Assembly (NCBI RefSeq): GCF_000364605.1 | Contig: NZ_KB822585.1 | Location: forward strand, 51,089-115,088 | Direction: 5' to 3' | Source: Nocardioides sp. Iso805N | GTDB taxonomy: Bacteria; Actinomycetota; Actinomycetes; Propionibacteriales; Nocardioidaceae | DNA: 64,000 nucleotides | Made by a program: the position numbers and the translations under genes | In this document: positions 41,936 through 49,901 of the stretch, in pieces | How the letters are laid out: each line of letters opens with the position of its first letter | How positions within the stretch are numbered: the first letter of the stretch is position 1 | Notes under the pieces: generated by a model | What the model saw: the letters and a program-made list of their open reading frames with translations, nothing else | Databases searched by the model: none | What the model was told of the DNA's origin: nothing

Positions 41936-42739
41936 GTGAACGCTTCGCTGGAGATCGTGGCGGCGGACCGTCCCGACGCCTATCTCCTGCAGATGGACGG
42001 GATGGACCAGTCCTACGTCGACCTGGCCGACCCGACTCGGCTGGTCTTCGACTACGTGCGCCGCATCGGCGACGTCATCGACGCGCACACGCTGAGCGGC
42101 GATCCGCTCCGTGTGCTGCACATCGGCGGTGCGGGCCTCACCCTGCCGCGCTACGTCGCCGCCACCCGGCCGCGGTCGGCCCAGGTGGTCCTGGAGCCGA
42201 ACGCCGAGCTGGCCGACCGGGTCCGGGTCGAGCTGCCGCTGCCGGTCCGCAGCGGGATCAAGGTTCGGATCGCCGACGGGCGCAGCGGTCTGGCGGCTGT
42301 CCGCGACCGGTCGCAGGACCTGGTCGTGGTGGATGCGTTCGCCGACGGCAGGATGCCCGCCGACCTGACCACGGCGGCGTTCTTCGCCGACGTACGGCGC
42401 GCGTTGGCGCTCGATGGCCGGCTGATCGCCAACCTCGGCGACGTGGCGCCGTTCCGGCACTCTCGCCGGGTGCTCGCCGGCATCCGGGAGTCGTTGCCCG
42501 AGCTGGTCGTGACCGCCGAGGCGGCGACCCTGCGCGGCCGACGGCAGGGGAACCTGGTGGTGGTGGCGGGGCATCTTGGCGGCGCCGAGATCGCCGTCGC
42601 GTTGGAGGCCGCGGCCGCACGGGCCGGTGCGCCGTACCGGGTGTTGGACGGGCGCGCCGTCAGCGACACGCTCGGCGGCGGAGTGCCGTTCGGCGACGAG
42701 GACGCGGAGTCCGGCCCGGTGCCGACCAGGGGCCGATAG
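41936..42739 (+). CDS. Spermidine-synthase-fold (methyltransferase-like) protein
   Basis: A 267-residue Rossmann-fold protein. The nucleotide-binding strand (LRVLHIGGAGLTLPRYVAATRP), an acidic residue after the next strand (VVLEPN) and DLVVVDAFADGRMP match the spermidine synthase-like/class I methyltransferase fold. The N-terminal DQSYVDLADP resembles the polyamine-synthase HQSYVDL-type entry. It is shorter than typical spermidine synthases, and such actinobacterial proteins are usually annotated fused or orphan spermidine synthase; real activity is uncertain. The GTG at 41936 follows a CAGGAT box by 6 nt, suggesting a leaderless mRNA. Confidence 0.75.
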   Translation: MNASLEIVAADRPDAYLLQMDGMDQSYVDLADPTRLVFDYVRRIGDVIDAHTLSGDPLRVLHIGGAGLTLPRYVAATRPRSAQVVLEPNAELADRVRVELPLPVRSGIKVRIADGRSGLAAVRDRSQDLVVVDAFADGRMPADLTTAAFFADVRRALALDGRLIANLGDVAPFRHSRRVLAGIRESLPELVVTAEAATLRGRRQGNLVVVAGHLGGAEIAVALEAAAARAGAPYRVLDGRAVSDTLGGGVPFGDEDAESGPVPTRGR

Positions 42740-42787
42740 ACTGAGCCGCACCATGGACAGCCACCATCTCCGGCGGAGGTCGCACTC

Positions 42788-44122
42788 GTGCTGACTTCCG
42801 CTCTGCTGCTCGTGCTCGCGCTGCTGCTGGTCGCCGCCTGCGGCTTCTTCGTCGCCGCTGAGTTCTCGCTCGTGACCGTTGACCGCATCGCCGTGGACCA
42901 GGAGGTCGCGGCCGGTGACGCGACCGCCTCCGGCGTCCAGCACGCCCTGCGCACGCTCTCCAGCAACCTCTCCGGAGCACAGCTCGGCATCACGTTGACC
43001 AACCTAGGCATCGGCTGGCTCGCCGAGCCCGCCGTCTCCGGCCTGATCGGTCCGCCCCTGCGCTCGATCGGCGTGGCCGAGTCGGCGATCGCGCCGATCT
43101 CGGTGGTGCTCGGGCTGGTCGCCTCGAGCGTCGTCACGATGGTCTTCGGCGAGCTGGTGCCGAAGAACATCGCGCTCGCGCTGCCCATGCGCACGGCGAA
43201 GGCCACCCAGGCTCCACTGCGGGCCTTCACCAAGGTCAATGCCGGACCGATCCGGTTGCTCAACGGCGCCGCGAACGCTCTGGTCCGCCGGTTCGGCATC
43301 GAGCCGCAGGAGGAGCTGCGCTCGGCGCGCAGCTCCAGCGAGCTGACCTCGCTGATCCAGCGCTCGGCCGACGAGGGCACCCTGGATGCCGACACCGCTG
43401 AGCTGATGGAGCGCTCGGTCGAGTTCGGCACCCGCACCGCCGGCGAGATCATGACGCCCCGCGTGCGGCAGCACAGCCTGGAGGACGGCGATCGTGCCCA
43501 GGCCGTGATCGAGCTGGCTCGGCGCACCGGGCACTCACGCTTCCCGGTGCTGGACGAGCACGAGGCGGTCGTCGGCACCGTCCACGTCAAGAACGCCGTC
43601 GCCCTGCCGGTGCACGAGCGCGCCACCACCCGGGTCAAGCACCTGATGGCCAAGCCGATCCTGGTGCCCGACTCGCTGCGGCTCGATCCGCTGCTGGCGC
43701 TGCTGCGCAAGGAGAGCTTCCAGCTGGCGATCGTGCTCGACGAGTACGGCGATCAGGCCGGCATCGTCACCCTCGAGGACGTGATCGAGGAGATCGTCGG
43801 CGACATCGCCGACGAGCACGACACGCTCGGCGCCCGCGCTCGGCTTCGTCGCGACGGGACCTGGTCGCTCTCGGGTCTGCTGCGACCCGACGAGGTCGAG
43901 GACCTGACCGGCGTGGCGCTGCCCGAGGGCGAGGAGTACGACACCATCGCCGGCCTGGTGCTGCGGCTGCTCGGCCGCATCCCGCTGCGCGGCGACAGCG
44001 CCGAGGTGGCGGTGCCCGACCTCAGCGACCCCGACGAACCGGGGAAGCGGATCGCCGTCCTGACCGTCGAGCACATGGACGGACTGCGGATCGACCGGCT
44101 CTCCCTGCGGGTGACGCCATGA
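42788..44122 (+). CDS. CNNM/HlyC-CorC-family membrane protein (DUF21-CBS)
   Basis: A 444-residue hemolysin C/CorC-type protein: DUF21 transmembrane domain (about 1-190, with FVAAEFSLVTVDR and VFGELVPKNIALA), a CBS pair (about 210-330, with GHSRFPVLDE and LAIVLDEYGDQAGIVTLEDVIEEIVGDI in part), and a C-terminal CorC/HlyC domain. Homologues take part in Mg2+/cation efflux. GTG start with GGAGG upstream. It ends in an ATGA overlap with a paralogous gene, so the two probably form a heteromer or act in series. Confidence 0.93.
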   Translation: MLTSALLLVLALLLVAACGFFVAAEFSLVTVDRIAVDQEVAAGDATASGVQHALRTLSSNLSGAQLGITLTNLGIGWLAEPAVSGLIGPPLRSIGVAESAIAPISVVLGLVASSVVTMVFGELVPKNIALALPMRTAKATQAPLRAFTKVNAGPIRLLNGAANALVRRFGIEPQEELRSARSSSELTSLIQRSADEGTLDADTAELMERSVEFGTRTAGEIMTPRVRQHSLEDGDRAQAVIELARRTGHSRFPVLDEHEAVVGTVHVKNAVALPVHERATTRVKHLMAKPILVPDSLRLDPLLALLRKESFQLAIVLDEYGDQAGIVTLEDVIEEIVGDIADEHDTLGARARLRRDGTWSLSGLLRPDEVEDLTGVALPEGEEYDTIAGLVLRLLGRIPLRGDSAEVAVPDLSDPDEPGKRIAVLTVEHMDGLRIDRLSLRVTP

Positions 44123-45195
44123 GCACGCCCGTCGCACTCGTGCTGGCGGTGGTCCTGCTGTTGCTCAACGCCTTCTTCGTCGCCACCGAGTTCGCGCTGG
44201 TCTCCGCGCGCCGCAGCCAGATCGAGCCGCAGGCCCAGGAGGGCTCCCGGCTGGCCCGGCGAACGCTGCGGGCGATGGAGGACGTCGCCTCCATGATCGC
44301 CGGCATCCAGCTGGGCGTGACCGTCTGCTCGGTCATCCTGGGCGCGGTCGCCGAGCCGGCGGTGAGCCATGTGGTCGCCCCGGTGCTCGACGCCATCCAC
44401 GTGCCGGAAGGGGCGGTGCACCCGATCGCCTTCGTGATCGCGCTGTCGCTGGTCGCGTTCCTGCACGTCGTGCTCGGCGAGATGGTGCCGAAGAACGTCA
44501 CGCTCGCGCTCCCGGAGCGGGCGGTGCTGATCCTGGCGCCGATCATGTACGCGCTGGTCCGGGTGCTGCGGCCGCTCATCGTCGTCCTCGACGCGATCGC
44601 CCGCGCCACGCTGCGGCTGGTGCGGGTCGAGCCCAAGCACGAGGTGGTCTCCGCGTTCACCCGCGAGGAGGTCGCAGCCATGGTCGAGGAGTCGCGCGGC
44701 GAGGGCCTGCTGCAGCAGAGCGAGTACGACCGGCTGGCAGGTGCGCTCGGCTTCACCGAGAAGACAGTGGCCGGCGTACTGCTACCGACCGGGTCCCTCG
44801 CCACCGTCCGCCGGGGCGCCTCCGGCGCCGACATCGAGGCGCTGTGCGCCGCCACCGGATTCAGCCGCTTCCCGGTGGAGGACGACCGGCCGGCGGACGG
44901 CGCGCCCGACCTGCTCGGCTACCTGCACATCAAGGACGTGCTCGAGCCCGACGAGGTACGACGCCAGCGACCGGTCGAGGACAAGTGGATCCGTCCGTTC
45001 GCGACCGTCACCGCCGACGACCCGCTGCACGACGCGCTGGAGACCCTCCAGCGCCGCGGCTCGCACATGGCCCGGGTGGTGGACCTGAACGGCGTGACCG
45101 TCGGGCTGGCGACCCTCGAGGACGTGATCGAGGAGCTCGTCGGCGAGATCCGTGACGCCGCGCACGCAGATGAGGTGCCAAGTCTCCAAGAGTGA
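44119..45195 (+). CDS. Second CNNM/HlyC-CorC-family membrane protein
   Basis: A 358-residue paralogue of the preceding protein, with DUF21 domain (FVATEFALVSARRSQ, VLGEMVPKNVTLALP) and CBS pair (GFSRFPVED, GVTVGLATLEDVIEELVGEI). It lacks the C-terminal CorC/HlyC domain, ending soon after the second CBS motif. This long/short pairing recalls Rv1842c/Rv1841c of M. tuberculosis. A strong terminator immediately follows its stop codon. Confidence 0.92.
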   Translation: MSTPVALVLAVVLLLLNAFFVATEFALVSARRSQIEPQAQEGSRLARRTLRAMEDVASMIAGIQLGVTVCSVILGAVAEPAVSHVVAPVLDAIHVPEGAVHPIAFVIALSLVAFLHVVLGEMVPKNVTLALPERAVLILAPIMYALVRVLRPLIVVLDAIARATLRLVRVEPKHEVVSAFTREEVAAMVEESRGEGLLQQSEYDRLAGALGFTEKTVAGVLLPTGSLATVRRGASGADIEALCAATGFSRFPVEDDRPADGAPDLLGYLHIKDVLEPDEVRRQRPVEDKWIRPFATVTADDPLHDALETLQRRGSHMARVVDLNGVTVGLATLEDVIEELVGEIRDAAHADEVPSLQE

Positions 45196-45220
45196 GCCAG
45201 ACGGGCGATGCCCGTCTGGC
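45196..45220 (+). terminator. Strong hairpin terminator
   Basis: An 11-bp perfect stem (GCCAGACGGGC and its complement) with the 3-nt loop GAT, beginning one base after the stop codon of the second CNNM gene. Confidence 0.88.
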
Positions 45221-45254
45221 GAGCTTCGCGCGCTGGCTCCGGCGCTCGCGGCCA

Positions 45255-45304
45255 GCGCCCGAGCTCGTACCTCGCTCGCGCTGCCACTCGCTTTGTCGCC
45301 TAGG
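45255..45304 (+). repeat. 50-bp dispersed repeat, copy A
   Basis: These 50 bases match the reverse complement of 61129-61178 at 46 positions without gaps. The copy ends in CCTAGG and lies 10 nt before the GTG of the phosphatidyltransferase gene, covering its promoter. Confidence 0.85.
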
Positions 45305-45306
45305 GT
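45301..45306 (+). promoter_or_regulatory. TAGGGT -10 box, leaderless start
   Basis: TAGGGT ends 7 nt before the GTG start of the CDP-alcohol phosphatidyltransferase gene, matching the TANNNT spacing of leaderless actinobacterial mRNAs. It partly overlaps the 50-bp dispersed repeat. Confidence 0.55.
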
Positions 45307-45313
45307 TGGCCGC

Positions 45314-45922
45314 GTGCATGACAGCGTCACCCGTGACACCAGGACCGACCGCGTCTGGACGATTCCGAACGCGCTCAGTGTCCTGCGACTGATCGGGATC
45401 GGCGTCTTCCTGTGGTTCCTCCTCGGCCCGCACTGGGATGTCGCGGCGCTCGCGGTGCTGGTCGTCTCGGGCATCACCGACTATCTCGACGGCTACCTGG
45501 CCCGCCGGCTGGGCCAGAACTCCCGGATCGGGGAGCTGCTCGACCCGCTTGCTGACCGGCTCTACATCTTCGCCGTGGTGATCGGGCTCGCGCTCCGTGA
45601 CCTCATCCCGTGGTGGATGGCGGTGGTCCTCCCGCTGCGCGACCTCGTGATCTGGGGCCTCGTGCCGGTCCTGCGCACGCGGGGCGTCCGGGCGCTGCCC
45701 GTGCACTTCCTCGGCAAGGCGGCCACCTTCAACCTGCTCTACGCCTTCCCGCTTCTCCTGCTCGCGGACGGCGACGGCGTGGGCGCGATGCTGTGCCGGG
45801 TGCTCGGCTGGTCCTTCGCGATCTGGGGCATCGCGCTCTACTGGTGGTCGGCCGTCCTCTATGTCCTGCAGACCCGGCAGCTGCTGCGCAGCACGCCGCC
45901 CCTGGGAGCTGTCGGCCAGTGA
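45314..45922 (+). CDS. CDP-alcohol phosphatidyltransferase (PgsA2-like)
   Basis: A 202-residue integral membrane enzyme that displaces CMP from CDP-diacylglycerol with an alcohol. The full CDP-OH-P motif is present: DGYLAR, eight residues, G, three, D, three, D (DYLDGYLARRLGQ ... GELLDPLADR). By synteny it corresponds to Rv1822 (pgsA2), upstream of DUF881/sbp/DUF881. The GTG at 45314 is chosen from the TAGGGT box 7 nt before it; earlier in-frame codons would read through the dispersed repeat and terminator. Product (PG phosphate, cardiolipin or other) cannot be told. GTGA overlap with the next gene. Confidence 0.9.
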   Translation: MHDSVTRDTRTDRVWTIPNALSVLRLIGIGVFLWFLLGPHWDVAALAVLVVSGITDYLDGYLARRLGQNSRIGELLDPLADRLYIFAVVIGLALRDLIPWWMAVVLPLRDLVIWGLVPVLRTRGVRALPVHFLGKAATFNLLYAFPLLLLADGDGVGAMLCRVLGWSFAIWGIALYWWSAVLYVLQTRQLLRSTPPLGAVGQ

Positions 45923-46932
45923 GTGAGGAGACCCGGGAGAACACCGAGCAGCGCACCCAGTCGCCCTGGGACAGCACCGCGCACGGACCGGTCCGCGAGT
46001 CCGCCCACGGACCGGTCCATGCCACCTACTCACCGTCGCCCGGTGACACACGCGCCGCCGTACCGCTGCTCGACCTGATCACGCGGCAGTCCCTGGACGA
46101 GGACTACCAGCACGTCGCCGAACGGCGCCGACGTGAGCGTGCGGCTGCAGCGCCAACGAGCAAGCAGAGCGACGGCCCGGACATCGCATCGCGTCGGACC
46201 GGACGACCGCTGAACCGCAGCGGCCTGACCATCGCTGTCGTGCTCGTCTTCGGTCTTCTCGTCGCGGTGGCGGCAGTGCAGACCTCGCGCAACGCCTCGG
46301 TCGACAACGCCAGCAAGGACCAGCTGATCTCGCGGATCAACACCCGGCACGCGGCGGTCGCCTCGCTGCAGAAGCAGATCGCGGCCCTGCGCACGAGCAC
46401 GACCCGCGAGGAGACGGCGTACGGCGATCTCGGCCGCAGCCTCGACACGGCCACCAGCACCCAGGACGCGCTGAGCGCCTCGGCCGGGTGGGCCAGCGTG
46501 CGCGGCGCGGGCGTCCGGGCGACCCTCGACGATGCCGCGTCCGGCGGCACCGCCGGTCAGGTCCGCGACTCCGATCTCGCCGGCCTGGTCAACGGGCTGT
46601 GGCAGGCCGGCGCGACAGCGATCGCTGTCAACGGACAGCGCGTCACACCGCTGAGCTCGCTGCGCAACACCGCGTCGGTGGTGCGGATCAACGACACCTC
46701 GCTCTCCCCGCCGTACACCGTCCTCGCGCTGGGAGACACCAAGATGATGCAGGCGAAGTTCGCCCAGACGGTCTCGGGGATCCGGCTGCACAACCTCACC
46801 ACCCAGTACGGGATGCCGTTCAGCATGCAGAACGAATCGAACCTCATGCTGCCGGCTGCCCCATCCTCGATGTTGGTCCTGCGGCACGCTCGCGCCGATC
46901 ATGGACCGGTGGACGACAAGGAGAAGCCGTGA
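45919..46932 (+). CDS. DUF881-family membrane-anchored protein (first)
   Basis: A 337-residue protein: about 90 disordered cytoplasmic residues, one transmembrane helix (LTIAVVLVFGLLVAVAAVQ, about 95-113), a coiled-coil segment and the extracytoplasmic DUF881 domain (GAGVRATLDDA, DSDLAGLVNGLWQAGATAIAVNGQRV in part, SPPYTVLALGD). Corresponds to Rv1823. Homologues in Gram-positives (YlxW/YlxX-like) lie near divisome genes. GTG start overlapping the previous stop (GTGA). Function unknown; likely envelope/division-associated. Confidence 0.9.
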   Translation: MSEETRENTEQRTQSPWDSTAHGPVRESAHGPVHATYSPSPGDTRAAVPLLDLITRQSLDEDYQHVAERRRRERAAAAPTSKQSDGPDIASRRTGRPLNRSGLTIAVVLVFGLLVAVAAVQTSRNASVDNASKDQLISRINTRHAAVASLQKQIAALRTSTTREETAYGDLGRSLDTATSTQDALSASAGWASVRGAGVRATLDDAASGGTAGQVRDSDLAGLVNGLWQAGATAIAVNGQRVTPLSSLRNTASVVRINDTSLSPPYTVLALGDTKMMQAKFAQTVSGIRLHNLTTQYGMPFSMQNESNLMLPAAPSSMLVLRHARADHGPVDDKEKP

Positions 46933-47261
46933 TCGCAGCGCTGGGACTGGTCGTCGGGGTCGTGCTCGGCCTGATCTTCCGACCGGATGTGCCGGTCGGG
47001 TTCGAGCCGTACCTACCGATCGCCGTCGTCGCCGCCCTCGACGCCGTCTTCGGCGCGCTGCGCGCGTACCTCGACGGCATCTTCGACGACAAGGTCTTCG
47101 TGGTCTCGTTCATCAGCAACGTGGTGATCGCCGCCGGCATCGTGTGGATGGGCGACAAGCTTGGCGTCGGCGGGCAGCTGTCGACCGGCGTCATCGTCGT
47201 CCTCGGCATCCGGATCTTCTCCAACGTGGCCGCGATCCGTCGGCACCTGTTCCATGCCTGA
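46929..47261 (+). CDS. sbp: Small basic protein (DUF1290/Sbp)
   Basis: A 110-residue membrane protein with three hydrophobic helices and the conserved segment AALDAVFGALRAYLDG followed by FDDKVFVVSFISN. Corresponds to Rv1824 and to Bacillus Sbp, found between DUF881 genes. GTG start overlapping the preceding stop (GTGA); its 3' end overlaps the next gene by 8 nt. Function unknown. Confidence 0.92.
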   Translation: MIAALGLVVGVVLGLIFRPDVPVGFEPYLPIAVVAALDAVFGALRAYLDGIFDDKVFVVSFISNVVIAAGIVWMGDKLGVGGQLSTGVIVVLGIRIFSNVAAIRRHLFHA

Positions 47262-48084
47262 TCCGCAGGAGCCGACCGCCGGCGACGCGGCAGGTCACGA
47301 TGATCAAGCAGGGCACGACGACCAGACGGGCCACGACGACCAGACGGGCCACGACGACCAGACGGGCCACGACGACCAGACGGGCCACGCCACCGGGACG
47401 AGCGGCCGCCAGCGACTCCTCGACGCGCTCACCCACGCCCGCCGCGGCCAGGTCGTGGTGGCGGTGCTGCTGGCTGTCGTCGGCTTCGGAGCCGTCACCC
47501 AGGTGAACAGCAACGACCACGACTCGACCTACGCCGGCTACCGCGAGCAGGACCTGATCGACGTGCTCAACGGCTTGGCGGGCACCAGCCAGCGCGCCCA
47601 GTCCGAGCTGACCCGGCTGCAGCAGACCCGCACCCGACTCTCGTCGGCCACCGAGCAGCGCCAGGCCGCGCTGGACCAGGCGCAGAGCCAGGTCGACACC
47701 CTCAAGATCCTGGCCGGCCAGGTGCCGGTCACGGGTCCCGGCATCCAGGTCACCATCACCGAGACCACCGACCAGGTGAACGTCGACGACTTCCTGGACC
47801 TGGTGGAGGAGCTCCGCTCGGCCGGGGCCGAGGCGATCCAGGTCAACGGCAAGGTCCGGCTCGTCGCCTCCTCGTCCTTCGAGCAGGGTCCGGACGGCCT
47901 GTACGTCGACAACCAGCTGCTCACCCCGCCGTACACGATCGACGCGATCGGCGAGCCGGCGACGCTCGCCGGTGCGGTCACCTTCGCCCGCGGCCCCGAG
48001 GACGAGTTCGCCGACGACGGGGCGACCGTGAAGGTCACCCAGCAGAGCGCCCTGGACATCACCGCGATCCACAAGACGCAGTAG
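47254..48084 (+). CDS. DUF881-family membrane-anchored protein (second) with His/Asp repeat
   Basis: A 276-residue paralogue of the protein at 45919, corresponding to Rv1825. The N-terminal cytoplasmic tail contains tandem GHDDQT hexapeptides (about residues 14-49), followed by a transmembrane helix (VVVAVLLAVVGFGAVTQV), a coiled coil (LTRLQQTRTRLSSATEQRQ) and DUF881 (GPGIQVTITETTDQ, AEAIQVNGKVRL, TPPYTIDAIGEP). The repeat is encoded by a nearly perfect 18-bp array. ATG at 47254 lies within the end of sbp. Confidence 0.9.
   Translation: MPDPQEPTAGDAAGHDDQAGHDDQTGHDDQTGHDDQTGHDDQTGHATGTSGRQRLLDALTHARRGQVVVAVLLAVVGFGAVTQVNSNDHDSTYAGYREQDLIDVLNGLAGTSQRAQSELTRLQQTRTRLSSATEQRQAALDQAQSQVDTLKILAGQVPVTGPGIQVTITETTDQVNVDDFLDLVEELRSAGAEAIQVNGKVRLVASSSFEQGPDGLYVDNQLLTPPYTIDAIGEPATLAGAVTFARGPEDEFADDGATVKVTQQSALDITAIHKTQ
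47293..47400 (+). repeat. Six-unit 18-bp tandem repeat encoding GHDDQT
   Basis: Units of 18 bp (GGCCACGACGACCAGACG). Copies 3, 4 and 5 (47329-47382) are identical, copy 2 differs by one base; the first copy encodes GHDDQA with different codons and the last is degenerate (GHATGT). Unit length is a multiple of three, so expansion or contraction keeps the frame of the DUF881 protein. Confidence 0.92.
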
Positions 48085-48128
48085 GGTTTCGACAGCTTCG
48101 CCCACCCCCGACCTCAGGAGAGCACGAC

Positions 48129-48521
48129 GTGTCGCTGTATCCGCAGGACCTGAAGTACACCAGCGAGCACGAGTGGGTCCGCACTCCCGGCGAGAACGAG
48201 GGGTCGGTGCGCATCGGCATCACCCACTTCGCCCAGGACGCCCTCGGCGACATCGTCTACGTCTCCCTCCCGGAGGTCGGCGCCACGGTCAGCGCGGGCG
48301 ACACCTGCGGTGAGCTGGAGTCCACCAAGTCGGTCAGCGACGTCTATGCGCCCATCTCGGGCGAGGTCGTCGCGGTCAACTCCGGGCTGGACACCACCCC
48401 GGAGCTCGTCAACGACGACCCCTACGGCGGCGGCTGGCTCTTCGAGGTCGTGCCCGCTTCCGGCGACGAGGTCGAGGGTCTGCTCGACGCCGCCGGCTAC
48501 GAGGCCACGCTGCAGGCCTGA
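48129..48521 (+). CDS. gcvH: Glycine cleavage system H protein
   Basis: A 130-residue lipoyl-carrier protein shuttling the aminomethyl group between P, T and L proteins. The lipoylation site is K67 in GELESTKSVSDV; the SEHEWVR start and the VNDDPYGGGWLFEV ending are typical. GTG start with AGGAG about 9 nt upstream; TAGGGT at the end of the previous gene may be its own -10. It is separated from gcvP by garA-like, MerR, BFN and MerR genes, as in M. tuberculosis (Rv1826). Confidence 0.96.
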   Translation: MSLYPQDLKYTSEHEWVRTPGENEGSVRIGITHFAQDALGDIVYVSLPEVGATVSAGDTCGELESTKSVSDVYAPISGEVVAVNSGLDTTPELVNDDPYGGGWLFEVVPASGDEVEGLLDAAGYEATLQA

Positions 48522-48601
48522 CCGGCACCTGCCTACCTGATAGGTTCGACTACGTCCCACCCTCACCATCCGGATGAGGGTCAGACGAGGAGGAATGCCC
48601 G

Positions 48602-49096
48602 ATGACCTGCCCCGCTTGCGGGAACCAGAACCCGGCCGACGCGCGGTTCTGCTCCCAGTGCGGTACGGCGCTGGCCGCGCCCACGGCCCCGTCGGACAGC
48701 ACCGCGACCATCCAGATCGCTGACGCACGCTCCGACACCTCGGAGCGGGTGCTCAACCCGGTCGACGCAGCCGCGGTCGACGGCCTCCCGCCGGGCAGCG
48801 CTCTCCTGGTGGTGCAGCGCGGCCCGGGCTCGGGCAGCCGCTTCCTCCTCGACAAGGACACCGTCTACGCGGGTCGGCATCCGGACAGCGACATCTTCCT
48901 CGACGACGTGACCGTCTCGCGTCGGCACGCCGAGTTCGACCGCTCCGGGCAGAACTTCACCGTCGCGGACGTCGGCAGCCTCAACGGCACCTACGTCAAT
49001 CGCGACCGGATCGACAAGGTCGTACTCAACGACGGCGACGAGGTCCAGATCGGCAAGTACCGGCTGGTCTACTACGCCGGCCACGCCGAGGGCTGA
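48602..49096 (+). CDS. FHA-domain protein of the GarA/OdhI family with N-terminal zinc ribbon
   Basis: A 164-residue protein. Residues 3-22 form a zinc ribbon (two CxxC pairs, CPAC and CSQC). The FHA domain (about 60-150) has GRHPDSDIFLDDVTVSRRHAEF and GSLNGTYVN, and the LPPGSALLVV lead-in seen in GarA. GarA/OdhI bind 2-oxoglutarate dehydrogenase and glutamate dehydrogenase and are switched by phosphorylation of an N-terminal ETTSVF-type motif. That motif is absent here. Synteny (gcvH before, FtsR-like after) matches Rv1827. AGGAGG precedes the ATG, and TAGGTT at 48541-48546 is a possible -10. Confidence 0.9.
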   Translation: MTCPACGNQNPADARFCSQCGTALAAPTAPSDSTATIQIADARSDTSERVLNPVDAAAVDGLPPGSALLVVQRGPGSGSRFLLDKDTVYAGRHPDSDIFLDDVTVSRRHAEFDRSGQNFTVADVGSLNGTYVNRDRIDKVVLNDGDEVQIGKYRLVYYAGHAEG

Positions 49097-49107
49097 GGTC
49101 ACCGGGC

Positions 49108-49857
49108 GTGGCAGCAGAACACCAGGTCACCACCACGGAGTCGGGGGAGAGGACCGAGCTGCTCAACATCGGGCAGGTCCTCGACCTGCTCCGGGCCGAC
49201 TTCCCGGGGCTGATCAGCATCCCCAAGATCCGGCTGCTCGAGCAGGACGGGCTGATCTCGCCGCACCGCACCGCTAGCGGCTACCGCAAGTTCTCCCACC
49301 GAGACGTCGACCGGATCCGCTACGTGCTGCGGATGCAGCGCGACCACTACCTGCCGAAGAAGGTCATCGCCGAGCACCTCGACGCGCTGGACCGCGGCCT
49401 CGAGCCGCCGGAGCCGGGGCCGGTCGTCCCGACCGTGCCGACCGTGGCGCTCTCCTCGGACGGTACGCCGAGTCCCGACTCGTTCCGGCGTACCGACAAT
49501 CTGCGACTCTCGCGCAAGGAGCTGGTCAAGATCGCCGACGTGAGCGATGAGCTGCTGCGCGAGCTCGAGGACGCCAAGCTGATAGCCCCGGTCCGGGGCT
49601 ACTACGACACCGACGCCCTGGTGATCGCCCAGACCGCCAAGGAGCTGGCCGAGTTCGGCATCGAGCCGCGCCATCTGCGCGGCATGAAGGCTGCGGCGGA
49701 CCGCGAGGTCGGACTGGTCCAGCAGATCGTCGCACCCCAGCTGCGCACCAACGATCCGGCGGCCCGGGCACGCGCTGCCGAGACCGCGGCGGAGGTCGCG
49801 GCACTCTCGGTGCGGCTGCACGCCACCCTGGTCAAGGCCGGCCTGAAGCAGCCGTAG
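49108..49857 (+). CDS. MerR-family regulator, FtsR/Rv1828-like
   Basis: A 249-residue protein with an N-terminal MerR-type winged helix (about 15-85: LLNIGQVLDLLRADFP, IPKIRLLEQDGLISPHRT, GYRKFSHRDVDRIRYVLR) and a C-terminal regulatory region unlike metal-sensing MerRs. By sequence and position it corresponds to Rv1828, and to Corynebacterium FtsR, an activator of ftsZ. GTG start 12 nt after the FHA gene. Target genes here are not known. Confidence 0.9.
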   Translation: MAAEHQVTTTESGERTELLNIGQVLDLLRADFPGLISIPKIRLLEQDGLISPHRTASGYRKFSHRDVDRIRYVLRMQRDHYLPKKVIAEHLDALDRGLEPPEPGPVVPTVPTVALSSDGTPSPDSFRRTDNLRLSRKELVKIADVSDELLRELEDAKLIAPVRGYYDTDALVIAQTAKELAEFGIEPRHLRGMKAAADREVGLVQQIVAPQLRTNDPAARARAAETAAEVAALSVRLHATLVKAGLKQP

Positions 49858-49888
49858 AGGCCGCCCTGGCTCGTCGGGGCCGGCGGAG

Positions 49889-49894
49889 TAGGCT
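49889..49894 (+). promoter_or_regulatory. TAGGCT -10 box, leaderless start
   Basis: TAGGCT lies 7 nt before the GTG of the bifunctional nuclease gene, consistent with a leaderless transcript starting within the 44-nt gap after the MerR gene. Confidence 0.55.
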
Positions 49895-49901
49895 GGATGG
49901 C

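Noticed and set aside
47293..47400. 18-bp array considered as a CRISPR or regulatory repeat
   Set aside because: There are no spacers; units are directly adjacent, in frame, and inside the coding part of the DUF881 gene.
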